Below, piece after piece: positions 10,501 to 22,071 of a stretch of DNA of 36,614 nt. The stretch's first letter is position 1, and the number at the start of each line of letters is the position of its first letter. The stretch is from assembly GCA_002104985.1 (NCBI GenBank), contig MCGO01000303.1, forward strand, positions 1 through 36,614. The letters are read 5' to 3'. Below the pieces are notes generated by a model. The model was given only the letters and a program-made list of their open reading frames with translations. It had not been told where the DNA came from and did not search any database. The position numbers and the translations under genes were made by a program. Origin of the DNA: Rhizoclosmatium globosum (taxonomy: Eukaryota; Chytridiomycota; Chytridiomycetes; Chytridiales; Chytriomycetaceae).

Positions 10501-13500
10501 GGAAACATTCATGAAGTATTCGTTGACTCTTTGACGTCTTGTCACCGCCTGAATCAGCCATTATAACATCAGCGTCTTCTCCACTTTCTCCTTCATTCAG
10601 TCCTGGATAATTTCCTTCAGGCGATTCATCAGAGAGAACCACCAAAACGCATTTTGTCGCTCGGTGGACAAGTTCGAACACTTTTAGCAGGACAGCTTTC
10701 CAAGCTTTGATATCATTGGAGTCTTTAAGAGACGAAAACTGGACCTCGCCAACAACAGCTCTGTTTTGGAGATCAGAAAGATGCTTGGTAAGAATTTACA
10801 ACTTACCTAATAGCGCCAAACAGTCCGTGCATAGTAAAGTCTGTGATTGACTCGGACAATTGACGTTCATTCACTTCGATGTTTTTCGTAAGTAAGCTCA
10901 AAAGCTGATAAACAAATGCAACTAAGTATAAATATTAGAAAACAATAGGTCAAGAGGATACACTCACTTGGCGGATTATAGCTAGTATTTATCGCGGCAT
11001 AATCTTCAGATACTTTAAATGTTCTTTTTCCTTGAATAACATATTTTGAGAAGATGAGTCTGAAAACAAATGCGCCTCCGTCAGCATCAGACGCTTTCAC
11101 CGAAAACAGCTAAAAAACTCTCAATGAGAAGGACATCTAACAAACTGAAAGAAACAAACCATTTTTAATCCTCGCCCCAGAAACGACTGGATTTCCGTAT
11201 CGCCAAATCCAGGAATATCGCCTTTCATACTCTTCAACAGGTTGAAAGAACTCTGTCTGCTCGGTTCATATGTATCATTCAACAAAATCGACATCAACGC
11301 GGATGCACAAGACGGGTTGTTGAATACTGAGAACTCTGAAGAAAGACTCTTGTTGAAAGTCGAGTCAAGAGAGACTTCTTCTGCATCGCGAATAGTCGTT
11401 AACAGTACTAACGCTGAAGTAGTTCTTGGAAATGAGCAACCAGGCGACAAAGAGATTACCTGCAAAAGTCATTCAGCAACTTCATTGATTATAAAGAAGG
11501 GGAAAACTCACAGCGAAGTCAATCAACCAAGTCAAGAACTTCATCTTCAGCTCGATCCTACTCTTCAACTCGAGAACGATACTCTTCGTCTCATCCAACT
11601 TTGCATCATCTCCAGGGTTATTCGCTGCAAACGATTCCTTCACTTTCAAATCCCGTTGGTTCGCATATAAACACTTTCGAATTCGAACAATAAGCTTGTG
11701 AACGTTTCCAAACAACTTTTGTCTAAATTCGCTGCGATGGTCACCACCATTGACGCTCAAGAATCGCTTCACAAATTGGAGCTCGATATCTGTGGGCTCG
11801 GCGATAGCTCTTGCAGATTCACAAAGCAGAGCGCACACATCCATTCGAATTATGGAATCAGGATGGGAGATGGCAACATGAACAACTTCTTTTGTTGCGT
11901 CCCTCTCAAGAAAGTTATTGTCCATGAAGCCCAAACTTCTTCCGGTCTTCAAAACACAGATTGAGCCATGAATGTGGAAATCTGAGTTGATTGCTGGATG
12001 CGAACCTGATTCAAAGGCGGAAAGAAGGAGATTAAAGTGCAGCTTCTTTTCCTTAAAGACAAGACCCAGCAGATTTTCGCTGACTGCACGTCTGAGATTC
12101 ACGGATGAATGTGAAACTGCATAGCAGAATGGGTTCAGCCAAATCAAATTCGATGGTTCTTCGAGGCTGACAGGGTTGTCAAACATTGCCGCAAAGAAGC
12201 GAATTAAGAAGGCACAAATTCGACTCGACATTGAGAGGTTACTAGGATTTGTGAGTTCAACACAAAGAATTGTGAAACAACCAACCTCATCACATCAAAA
12301 CAGACTGTTAAAAAGTCTGGACGCAACTTCAAGATTTCTTCAGGACGAATCACGGCAAGCAAATGCGCCAAAAGATCATATTTGACTTTTCGCAACCAGT
12401 CCGCCTTCAACAAGTTATCGACAATTTCAAACAGAAACTTTCCTTCTGAGTGAAATCCTTGGACTGTATTCTCACTGCTTCTGAAAAAGTTGATAATTTC
12501 GAGCATGGCAATAAATATGTCCTTCAACTTGTGATGCGTTGAATCCACAGGATCTTCCCAGAACGTAAAAATCAATTCAAACGAGGTCTTAAAAACAGAA
12601 AGGACGTTCACACCGCTTGGAACGGGACGACCCTGGACCAATGAGTCTTTGAGAACAGACATCCATAAAGCAAGAGTTTGAAAAGCAAAGACGCGAGTTG
12701 TAGATTCTGTTGCTTCTTGGATTACTTTCATGATCAAGTTGTACATTTTCGTGACGAGTGAGATGTTTCTAGTGCTGTTGGTTTGAGTACAGTACTTTTT
12801 GAATGGAAAGCTTGACATACCCGTATTCAATAGCAGCACATTCTGTCCCGATGGTAGATAATAACCCATACATAAAGCACAGCAATGAGTAATTCCCTTC
12901 CAGATTTACAGACGCAGTATTCACAGCATTCAGCAATAGGTTTGTTGATTCTGTATTGCCATTTGAGGTTCCATCAAAAAATACTTGCTCAATCCATCGC
13001 CGATCCTTCATGCCGCCTTTTTTAATAAAAGTAAGCTCCAGAACCCATCCCAATACGATTCCCGCCATAAACTGACAGTCTCTGACGTAGACGGATGGAT
13101 CAGAAAATGTAATTTGGATGGCGTTGGTCAAGAGAAGCTGGGCATCTTTCGAGCAAAACCCATTGGGTGCCAAAAATGCAAATGCGTTGGTTTCTGATGT
13201 AGGTCCCTGAAGTTTTGCGAACAAAGAAGCCAGTGTCTTCAAGATGTCATGACAGGCTCGAGTCTTTTGCGAGAGAAGCAGAGCATCATCTGTGGTTAAG
13301 TAAGATTGATAAGGAGGAAGAATAAGAAATAGCCAAACAAAATCTCACCTCTTGTGGATTCAACATCTGTCTTGATTTGGGATAGTAGATGGGCAAAGGC
13401 GAGGACAGTGTCCTCCAAACGACGATGAATGACGCCAACTCCGAGACTCCATTCGATAGTATTCGAAACAATAAGACATGCACGTGAAATGCGAGCATAA

Positions 13501-14100
13501 TCGGGAATATGGTTTGATTGCAGTCCTGAAATCTCCGAGGCAAGGAAGGAAAGGAGGTTGGTTTCAAAAGTAGCTTTCAGAACAGCGGAAAGATTCACAG
13601 GTTGAGCATATGATGTTGAATCCAAAGATATGATGGTAGCTTCGACTTCTTGGATACGTGAAAATATGGCCAGGAGTGCAGTTCGCGCAGATTGTTCTGC
13701 ATCACAAAAGAAGGCAGCTGCACAGATCGGAATGATGGCCTTAGCAACGAGTCTGGTAAGGAAGTTGTTGTCTTCGGGCGTAGCTGATTTTGATGAACGA
13801 ATCGTGGTCAGAGCATGAGCTTTTGATGTGTGACAGTTTGAGTGATACAAGGTTTAGATACCAGTTCTAACACGTACCGATAGCTCTTACGTTGGCAGTT
13901 TGGGACTCGAGAGTCGGTGTATCGTTAGAGACGAAAGCAGTCAAGGCAGCGACGACGGATTTGAGGGTGCTGTTCTCTGAGGCACTAAACTGAGGATCCA
14001 ATGTGAGTTGCTGGACCGCATCGCGCCATTTACTGTTGATTTTAATTGTTGCCTGCGCAGCCTGCGCGGCCGGCGACTGCTTGAGTTTCTTGTTCCTCAT
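7550..14100 (-). CDS. TRM732: THADA/Trm732-like tRNA methylation partner
   Basis: Sixteen exons give 1946 residues: 14100-13878, 13819-13349, 13289-12821, 12774-12286, 12241-11512, 11459-11160, 11109-10968, 10921-10807, 10760-10424, 10374-9974, 9923-9831, 9785-9590, 9547-9499, 9461-9165, 9121-7988 and 7944-7550. The summed length is divisible by three and close to human THADA (about 1950). The DUF2428 signature SITRRSGGLPLGVLAVLGSP sits near residue 1164, followed by VHAFNIIR, RNCATMLFSALV and HPAFYPILTILAR, as in THADA and Trm732. In yeast, Trm732 is the non-catalytic partner of the Trm7 methyltransferase for 2'-O-methylation of C32 in the tRNA anticodon loop. The rest is an alpha-solenoid-like protein without catalytic motifs. 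The start at 14100 is the ATG of MRNKKLKQSPAA; upstream in-frame sequence looks non-coding. Confidence 0.9.
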
Positions 14101-14328
14101 CCAGAGTTGAATCAAAAAAGAAAGAACCAACACTGATTTTTGTCTCCTCCTCTGTCCCTCTACATGATGTCTTGCTGCAAGGGCTATTACCATCAAATAA
14201 TAACACTTCTCGAGTAACTGAAATATGACAGTTTGTTTTATTGGCCGACAGTGCGCGTAATGGAAACAAAGAGACAAGTGAGATTCTCTGGAAAAAATTA
14301 AAACTGAGCTTAACTGGGAAGAACTAGT

Positions 14329-16913
14329 TTAGTCAACATCCATGTTGGCTTCCTCCTCCTTCTTCTCTTCAGTTGCCTCCTCCTTGGTATTTCCCAAGTT
14401 GTCAGTCTCTGGCTCTGCTGGCTTTTCTTCAACTTTAGGAGCTGGCTTTGGCTTGTTCAAAATAGGGTTCACAAAGTATGTCAATGACTCTCTCTCAGTG
14501 TTGATCTGCGCAACAGTGACAGATGGGTTAACGTGCTTTGGTGCATCGTTGACTTTGGCAATGGCAGTGTTCAACCAGTCAAGCTTCTTTTGCACTTCAG
14601 TCTTAACCTTTTCCAGATCCTTTGCGTCGATGTGAGAGTAACGGTCGTCTTCAGCAGCCAAATTGATAAGCACGCTGTTGGCAAATTCGCGGAAGAGCTT
14701 TTCAGCACGAGGACGCTCTTCAGCCTCCAAATAACGAGCTGCAACTGGGTCTCCCTTGGCCTTCAACCCTGCCAACTTCTCCACATAGACAGACTTAGTG
14801 GCATCCTCGCCATCTCCATACAACCAATCTTCCATTTCGTTACATTCTTTGCTGAAGGCACTGCGGTCAGAGTCAGTGATGAAATCACTCCAAGCCATAT
14901 CAAGTTTGTCACGAGCGTAGTACACGTATTCCTCAAGAAGGTTGCGCTTTTCAGCAGTGTCGATAACGAGACGGTCAGAGGCTGCCATCTGGCCTTCAGC
15001 AGCGTGCCACTCTTTAACGAGCTCACGAGAAGCCCCAGCAGTGTGGACAACAATTTGAAGGTCATGCTTACGAGTAACACGCTTCATCTTGGAAGGTGGA
15101 GCAGCTCCCTTGGCAGCCAAAGTGGCGACGGATTCCTTCTTGTCATCAGTCTCCATATCATCCTTCTTCTCCTCTTCGTCAGCTGGAACAAGAACTTCTT
15201 CAATTTGCTGTGCGGAGTCCAAAGTGATCAAGTTGTTTCCATCCAAGTGGGCCTTGAGCTTAATGGTAGCCTTTCCAACACCATCCCCACACGCATTTGG
15301 GTCACCAGCAAGCTTTTTGATGCCAGTAACGGTGAAGGTTCCGATTTTGTTGTCACGAACAAATGGAAGTTGTCTGGCATCCAATGCAACTCCATCATAA
15401 ACAGCATTAATGTCCAATTTGACGTGACCATTGTGCTCAGCAAGTTCGGTTTCAGGCATGCGACGGAAGAAGGTCAGGGCCTTTGAGCTTGGAATCGCAT
15501 TTCCAACTTGGAAAGCCTCCATCTCAGCCTCACCCGCTTCACCATTTTTCTTGGCTGGTACGAGTTTAGAGTCCCATGCAAGGGTGATTGGGTATCCATT
15601 CCAGTCCTGGACCGTGAAGTCACGAACCTTGAAAACTGGAGAAATAATGGCACATTGAAGAGCACAACCACGGGCAACAGCTTCGTCCAAGTTCAAAGTG
15701 GTGCTGAGCTTATTCTCGTCTTTGTTCTTGTTGAAGTAAGAAGAGAGGAAATCTTTAACGACAGCCAAGCGAGTGGAACCTCCAACCAACTCCACAAAGT
15801 CGACGTCAGCTGGTGAGATTCCAGCAGCAGCCAATGCATCGTCCAAAGGTTTTTGCAAACGTCCAACAAGTGGGGAGACCCACTCCAAGAATTCAGCACG
15901 GTGGACTTCGGCGGATACATCCTTATCGTCCATCAAACACTCCACATTTAACATGGTAACAGAGTTGGCACTCAAAATCTTCTTGACCTTCTCACATCCT
16001 TGACGAAGACGGAAGAGCGCCTTGGGGTTGGAACGAATGTTCATCTTGTACTTCTTATCGAACTCAGTAACGTAGTGGTCAACGATCTTTTCGTCAAAGT
16101 CGCGTCCTCCAAGGTTACGATCATAGGCAGTGGACTTGACGGTCAGTTTTCCTTTCACAAACTGGACGACGGCGACTTGGTAAGAAGAGTTACCCATGTC
16201 GACGAACACGACAGTACGTGGCTTCAAGTTGGGGTTCTCTGCAACGTCTGGGAGATCGGTCTTGGTGATTCCATATCCGAGAGCAGCTACGTATCTAGTT
16301 AAGTATTGCTTTTTGAAGGTTTAGGTTGAGCACTTACAAGCGGTTAAGTCGTTCATGATTCTCAAAACATTAAGGCCAGAGATCTCGGCGGCGTCCAACA
16401 AAGACCGACGTTGGCGGTCGGTGAACCATCCAGGGCAGGACAAGACGACATCGGTACAAGCCATCTTAATCTCTTTAGAAGTGAAGTCCTTGACTTGAGA
16501 GAAGAACATCGCAGCGACTTGAGTCATGGAAAAGGTGCGCTGTTCGCCAGCGTAAGTTACGTGAGCAGCAACATCTCCACGCTCGCCCTCAACAAGCTTG
16601 CAGTTAACAAACTTTTGTTCAAACTCAGCAACCTCAGGGTCGGCAAAATCACGACCAATCAGGCGTTTCAAACCAGCAACGGTGCTCTTGAAGTTTGAGA
16701 TTTCCTGGGTCTTGGCAGACTCGCCCAAGTATCTCTGCTTCTCACCAAATGAAACGAGAGATCTACCTCGAAGTTAGCAGCAGCAACATCTAGTATAATT
16801 ACTTACGGAGTAGCACGGTTAGAAACTTCGTTCGTAATCACATCAATACCCTTGTTTCTTGCCACGGCCACGACCGTGTTCAAGTTTCCAAAATCAATAC
16901 CAACGACAGACAT
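14329..16913 (-). CDS. SSE1: Hsp110-family chaperone (Hsp70 exchange factor)
   Basis: Three exons (16913-16807, 16762-16338, 16286-14329) encode 829 residues, the usual size for Sse1/Hsp110. The N-terminus [20 protein letters not shown] is the Hsp110 form of the Hsp70 nucleotide-binding domain. Further motifs are [15 protein letters not shown] across the second intron, [11 protein letters not shown] and ELVGGSTR. The beta domain is followed by a long acidic loop rich in E, K and D, a helical lid and an EEANMDVD tail rather than EEVD, so this is not a canonical Hsp70. Known role: cytosolic nucleotide exchange for Hsp70 and holding of unfolded proteins. The start at 16913 has the good context CAAAATGTCT. 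The frame continues open upstream (see 16914-17120). It precedes TRM732 on the same strand by 228 bp. Confidence 0.93.
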
Positions 16914-17120
16914 TTTGTTGACAGTAGAGTCGTTTAGTAAAGAGTCGTGTTGTTTCTTGTTGTCCTTTTCAAAGAAGGATTTAGCTTTTTTGGATCGAGT
17001 GGAGGAAGATGCGGAAGAGCGTTGATAGACTAGATAGGCGAGGACTGCACAGGCTACGAGGACGAGGGAGGGGACGACGAGTTCTTCAATAGTGAGGCCA
17101 AAGAGGAGAGGTGATGACAT
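16914..17120 (-). other. Open in-frame extension with membrane anchor
   Basis: The Hsp110 frame stays open upstream of the conserved start to an in-frame TAA, with an ATG at 17120. From that ATG the extension has 69 residues: [14 protein letters not shown], then a hydrophobic segment ([18 protein letters not shown]) and a basic stretch with RSKKAK. This is the layout of a signal anchor. Codon choice (many third-position C) looks coding. It could be an alternative N-terminus made from an upstream start, or simply 5' UTR that happens to be open. Hsp110 proteins normally begin at the downstream methionine. Confidence 0.35.
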
Positions 17121-17795
17121 TTGGTTCAAGACGGCAGGATTCAAGCTTCGTTCGCTTTAATATGCAGGGATGTAGATGTCAGGAGAGAAAGGCGGAGTTG
17201 CTGTTTGCTGCGATATTGTTCAGATTGGATCAAAGTGGGTCCAGTCCAATGGCGAGGGAGGGGCAATTGATCTGGTGGCTCTAGCGGGAAGCAAAGAGGA
17301 GGAGGGAGATCTGACGTCTCGAATGAACCACTTTGACGGGGGCTTCAATTTGCCGTTTTTTCACTTGACGTTGTTTTTGTTTCACAGTCGTCTCCTCCTT
17401 CTTTCTTGTTTCCCGCCGTTAGAGACCATTGAATCAGTTTCCGCCTCCGCCATTGAATGCAGATCGAAGTAAACGAAGATGAAGATGAGGTGGATGCAGA
17501 GGATGTGTGTAGCTGATACAAGTTGTACTGGCTGGACCATATCCCCCCTCCTCCTTGATTGGAACTCTCGTAGCCTGTGCAGATAACGTATACCATCCTC
17601 CCTCACCCTTGGAAAACTAGTGATGTTGCAAAAAAAGGATGGGGTCCTCACCTGTGGAAACGAAGGGGCAAACAGACGAGTCTTTGCTTTTTTCTGATCA
17701 GCAGAAATTGAAGGGGATGGTCCACTGTTCTCCCCAAGCTTCTATTTCCTTCTTCTTCCTTCCATCTAATAATTAAAGACAATAATAGATCTTTA
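17121..17795. promoter_or_regulatory. Intergenic region upstream of Hsp110
   Basis: This stretch must hold the 3' UTR of the LCB3-type gene and the promoter of the Hsp110 gene. I looked for a regular heat-shock element (alternating GAA and TTC every five bases) and found no convincing array. AGGGG/CCCCT cores of the kind bound by stress-response zinc-finger factors occur (for example near 17256), but such short motifs are expected by chance. No gene is supported. Confidence 0.3.
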
Positions 17796-18949
17796 TTATA
17801 CTGAAAGAAAACGAAAGAAGCGAGGCAAAATGTCCACAGCCAAAACTGCGATTCCAAAATAAACAACAACTTCAATGATCTTCTTATTAGTGAATCTATA
17901 TAGCTGAAATGTTCGCGATTTCTTTTTAGCCTCGAATTCAGAATTCAGTGGAGCCAAGAATTCAAGAAGCGGAACAAGGATCTTCTTTGTGACTTTTCGA
18001 TATGTGTATATAACAAATACACCAATGAGGATGCGGTAGAGCATAATTATGAAGAAATTTGTTAGGTAATTCGTTTCAATGGAGGAGGTGTCCCTTGAAT
18101 CATATCTGGGATTGCAGAACTTGCCGAATCGTTTCCAATAACCAATCAAAACGCCAGCAAGAACTGAAACGAATGCGACTGAGTCTTCGAAACAAGGACA
18201 GGCTGCAATTGGTTCCGGTTGAAGAAGAAGTAGAAGTGGAATAATAGCAAATGTTGATATGATCTCTGACGGTGTGGTTGATGGACTCAAGAGCCATTGC
18301 TCAAGACGTGGTAGTAAATATAACCAGGCGGCAGATATTCCTGCACCGAGTGTCCATCCGGCTGTGACGTCAAGCCAGGAATGCATTCCAGTGATCACTC
18401 GAGACAGCCCCATCAATACAGGATACAAAACCCAAATTGAGCGAAAGGCACCTGAAGGACTGAAGGCAAATAATACTGCGGCAACACTGGCGGCATTTGT
18501 TGAATGAGTTGACGGCAACCCGAATTCCTGGGCGGTGCTGTTACAAGCTGTCTCCCTAGACAACCAACACTGTTAATTATAATACTATTTCTTTAATACA
18601 TGGGGTTGAATAGAGGGGCTCACCTACGAACTCCTTTGGACAACAGTGGTCTAGGAATGCAGAGTGCATCTTTCAACACCGAAGCAAGTATTACCCCCAA
18701 GGCAAGAACAGAGACAAGAGATAGCGCCAGAGTTTTTGGCTCGTCTCCGGGTGCAAAGAACAAGGGTGGGAGGAAGGCAAGGAAGAAGGTATGAGTCCCT
18801 AGGAAGGCCATATGCTTTGCAGCACCAACTACAAGGGTTGGAGTATGATCCTGTATCTTAGCGATCCCAATGCTCTGCCGTTCTACAATGGCGGTAAGAT
18901 CTGCACGAAAACGCTGGAGATGTCCCTCGGACTTCTCTCTGTGTTTCAT
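17796..18949 (-). CDS. LCB3: Dihydrosphingosine-1-phosphate phosphatase (PAP2)
   Basis: Two exons (18949-18624, 18555-17796; 68-nt intron) encode 361 residues with several hydrophobic segments. All three PAP2 lipid-phosphatase motifs are present: KDALCIPRP (residues 93-101), LPSTHS with catalytic-acid His126, and SRVITGMHSWLD with Arg161, nucleophile His167 and Asp171. The PSTH variant of the second motif is typical of the LCB3/YSR3 and SGPP branch, which dephosphorylates long-chain base phosphates in the ER membrane and so controls sphingolipid recycling. The C-terminal half is hydrophobic and ends near FFRFLSV. The start codon lies 21 bp beyond the Hikeshi stop codon, on the same strand. 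Confidence 0.88.
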
Positions 18950-18962
18950 GTTTTCAAATGAC

Positions 18963-18968
18963 TTTATT
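18963..18968 (-). terminator. Poly(A) signal AATAAA of the Hikeshi gene
   Basis: AATAAA on the minus strand lies two bases after the Hikeshi stop codon and 13 bp before the LCB3-type start codon. If used, cleavage would fall inside the downstream coding sequence, so the two transcripts probably overlap. Confidence 0.4.
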
Positions 18969-18970
18969 CA

Positions 18971-19906
18971 TCAGTTATTTTTCAGGAAACTTCCTGATGG
19001 ATCCATCTTGAATTTCCGCTGCATATTTTGATACCAGTCTTGGATAGCCTGTGACTTAAGCTTTAATAGAATGAACCCCAATCATTTGTTTACCTTCAAT
19101 GGAACGAACGTGGTATTCCAATTTTGCCCAAATAAGGCGTTTCCGCCTGGAGGCAGATTGGATGCAAAGCTCGAACAATAGCTGCTGTGTGTTGAGTGTT
19201 GAGAGAATATGATAAGGAACTCACTTATAAAGACTTTCCTGTGAAAGAATGAATAATTAAATGAGTTATCAGAGCCTTACTACAGGCACAAACTCACCAT
19301 CAGCTTTCCTCCAATAACTTGCGGATCTGCGCCCACCAATCCTGGTTTTGTGCTGCTGAGGGCCATCTCACTCCCCCCTGCCATTTGTGTATCAACCCCA
19401 TTCTTTGCAGCTTCCACTGCACGAAGGCATAATTCAAGAGGTTCAATTGAAATCCCAAGACTCGCAGTGATAGGTGGTTCACCAGCCAAATTGTTTGTTG
19501 AGTCCTCCATCATACTATCCTGCTGAAAGCCGCCTCCGGTGCTCGACGAACCTTGCTTCTGACCCAATTTAAATACAGCTGAAGGCTTCTCGTTCGATAA
19601 GAGTCCAAGAAGTTGCCATGTTGGTGGCGCGTTTGGGTTGGGCCTGTATAACTGTAAGTTTGCAAGCTAACAGAATCGGTAGTCACCAGAGAAAATGAAC
19701 GGTTGCTCCATATCCTTGCGGGAATGGAGATGCTCCCGTCAGAAAAACGACGATGTGATTGATAGATTTGGCATCATGAAGCTCAAATAAGAATTTTGAC
19801 TGGTCAACTAGCCCTTTCGTTAGGATACTGAGACTGTGATAGAAGAAACTTTACCTTGTTGAAGGTTGGTTTGAACTAGCCGACCGGCGATAATGCAGCC
19901 AAACAT
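18971..19906 (-). CDS. HIKESHI: Hikeshi-family Hsp70 nuclear import carrier
   Basis: Six exons (19906-19855, 19807-19687, 19643-19298, 19238-19225, 19181-19094, 19048-18971) encode 232 residues. The N-terminus MFGCIIAGRLVQTNLQQVD and the segments NHIVVFLTGASPFPQGYGA and PPTWQLLGLLSNEKPSAVFK are diagnostic of Hikeshi/Opi10. The C-terminus (QDWYQNMQRKFKMDPS) matches the family's final helix. A Ser/Gly/Gln-rich linker follows residue 100. In animals Hikeshi carries ATP-bound Hsp70 into the nucleus during heat stress. Exon 4 is only 14 nt. The acceptor of exon 5 is a CAGCAG tandem, so a form with one extra serine (exon from 19184) is equally possible. It is divergent from the receptor gene at 20082. 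Confidence 0.93.
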
Positions 19907-20081
19907 GAGTCACTGAAATGGGGAGTTTGGAGATGTTTTTGGAAACGCCTGGAAACAACCAACCAAATCTGGACATCCAACAGGGACCCATAAATTCCAC
20001 AATCAACCGCATAAATCTTTGTTATTTTCAAAGTGGGTAAGATTGCCCAAGATCGACACAAATATTTTTTCGCAATCATTG
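19907..20081. promoter_or_regulatory. Divergent promoter, Hikeshi and receptor genes
   Basis: The 175 bp between the two divergent start codons must carry both promoters. I see no clear TATA box or known factor site. Confidence 0.4.
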
Positions 20082-22028
20082 ATGCATCTCAGCCTTTGGG
20101 TTCTCGGGTCCCTTCTTTTGACAAGTGTGAAGGGAGATGGTTGCTCAACTTATACAGGCGGCTATTGTAGCCGCTTCACGACGTACCCAATTTTTTTAGC
20201 TACAGGAACATCCGTCGCATCACAAGAGGGAATACTGAAAGCAGGGGGGATGGACCTCCTCTTGATGCTTAACTCTTCAACTCCGGCTTATCGCCCTTGT
20301 GTCTCTGCTTTTTTGAAGTTCGCCTGTTATTCATCGTATCCAAGTTGTGAAAATGGTATTCTTAAATCTCCATTTGACAATACAAATTAATATCACGCTA
20401 TTTAAGGCGCTGTAAAGGACGTTCCTTGTGCCTCTATTTGTCAAGATGTCGTAACTCAGTGCACAACATTATTCACATCTTTTGGTAAAGCAAGCATTAT
20501 TCCAAACTGCAAGGGAAACGTCCAGGGGCTCCAAGTTCCGTATTCTACATCAAAAACTTGCTTAGGTTATGTTGATTCTCAAAATAGTGGGTGATCTACT
20601 AATTCTAGCCTTTAATAATTTGTTTTTGTAAAGCTACGATTGTTCAGCCTCCTCCTCCTCCACCGACTCCAGTCACTTGTCAATCTATTCTTATAAAAGA
20701 TCCTCGCTTTAATGCTAGTGATCTAACTGGGTATGTCCCTATCCACGGCCAAACTTGCACGGGAGGTTGCTGCTTGCCGTGTCCAAGAATTTACCAGTTT
20801 TATGATAACCGGGCAATCAATGGACTAAACATAGCCTACCAAACATTGGCGGTGCTATCTGCTTTTGGAGCCGGATTTACCTTCCTCTCGTACGTGCTTT
20901 TCGCGAAACGTAGGCAACATCCAGGATGTATGATGATGTACTTTTCACTTGGCGGCTTTATTTGTCACAGTTTTCAAGCAATCAGTATCGGAAGCAATGG
21001 ATACCGAACTGGTTGTGTTGATTCCATCACTGAAGCAGACCAGTCGAACAGTGCACTTTGTGGTATTCAAGGATTTGTTCTGATGGCAAGTGCTCTTTAT
21101 CTTCTCTTCTGGAATACAGGTATGGTTCGTTTGAAATAGAAAATATAACAAAAACGAACAATAGCGTTCATGTTCAACCTACACTTGCAGCTAATTTGGC
21201 GAAAAGACATCTTTAGTGGAAATTACTTCTTCGTACACACCTTATCCATCTTGTTCGCGTTGGTCCCAACCATCTCAACGGCTGCTACGAATGGATTTGC
21301 CACAAATGGATTTACTTGCTTGACGGATCCACATCATGCCATCGGCTATTTAATTATTCCTATGGGTGTCGTTGGCTTACCAGGCGTTGCGATTACAGTT
21401 TACACAGTTGTTGCCCTTATAGTCAAACTACTGAGTGCACCAGGACAACACGACACAGGGAGTACAATGAGCACAGCAAATGCACCATCAGGAAAGAGCA
21501 ACTTTGGAAAAAGCGGTGTCGGCTCTGCGCCGGGAAAATGTAAGTTAAACTGTTAGTTAACCGCATTAATAATAAGTCATCACAGCGCAACCTCCTGTCC
21601 CCGAATCTACCGAGCCCTATCAATCTGGGAAATCTAGAACACCTTCCGAAACAGCTGCAGTGAAAATGAAAGCAAGAATGAAAAAACATCAGCAGAAAGT
21701 GATTGATCTTTTGACTAAAAGTTGGCGATCACTTGTGCTGTGCATCGCAGTTGTTATTATTTTCCTTCCGTTCTGGACGGAAAATATGATCACTGCCTTC
21801 TACTTTCAAGATTTGGAACAAACGACTCCTTGGGTCTTACAATGGTTCTCTTGTATTGCAAATGGAGGAACACAGCAGGAGTGTTACAAAAACGCAGAAG
21901 GTCATATTCCAAGCTTTGGAGATTCCATTATTTCCCTTGCACATGTAACAATTGGCTTGTTTATCTTTCTCGTGTTTGGAGTGAGTATGATTGACGACTG
22001 GAAAGAGTTGTTGGGGTTGAAAAAGTGA
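20082..22028 (+). CDS. Frizzled-like seven-helix receptor
   Basis: Five exons (20082-20355, 20407-20586, 20634-21119, 21165-21539, 21586-22028) encode 585 residues. A signal peptide (MHLSLWVLGSLLLTSVKG) precedes a cysteine-rich ectodomain with about a dozen Cys (CSTYTGGYC, PCVSAFLKFAC, CASICQDVVTQC), which resembles a Frizzled CRD. A polyproline run and a CTGGCCLPCP segment follow, then seven hydrophobic helices: AYQTLAVLSAFGAGF, MMMYFSLGGFICHSF, GFVLMASALYLLFW, FFVHTLSILFALVP, YLIIPMGVVGLPGV, LVLCIAVVIIFLPFW and ISLAHVTIGLFIFLVF. A Ser/Gly-rich loop lies between helices 5 and 6. Frizzled-like proteins are known in fungi, but their ligands are not. The second intron's donor (GTGGGT at 20587) is my choice; GTTATG 18 nt upstream also keeps frame. 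Confidence 0.8.
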
Positions 22029-22071
22029 TTCTCTTCTATTATTTAAATGTCTTCTTTACTATTCATTCTTT

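Noticed and set aside
14533..15486. Long open frame (317 codons) on the plus strand
   Set aside because: It is the antisense shadow of Hsp110 exon 3. The minus strand gives a full conserved protein, and the plus frame has no recognisable motif.
17140..17160. Heat-shock element upstream of Hsp110 (TTCAAGCTTCGTTCGC)
   Set aside because: The spacing and orientation of the TTC units do not form alternating GAA/TTC pentamers.
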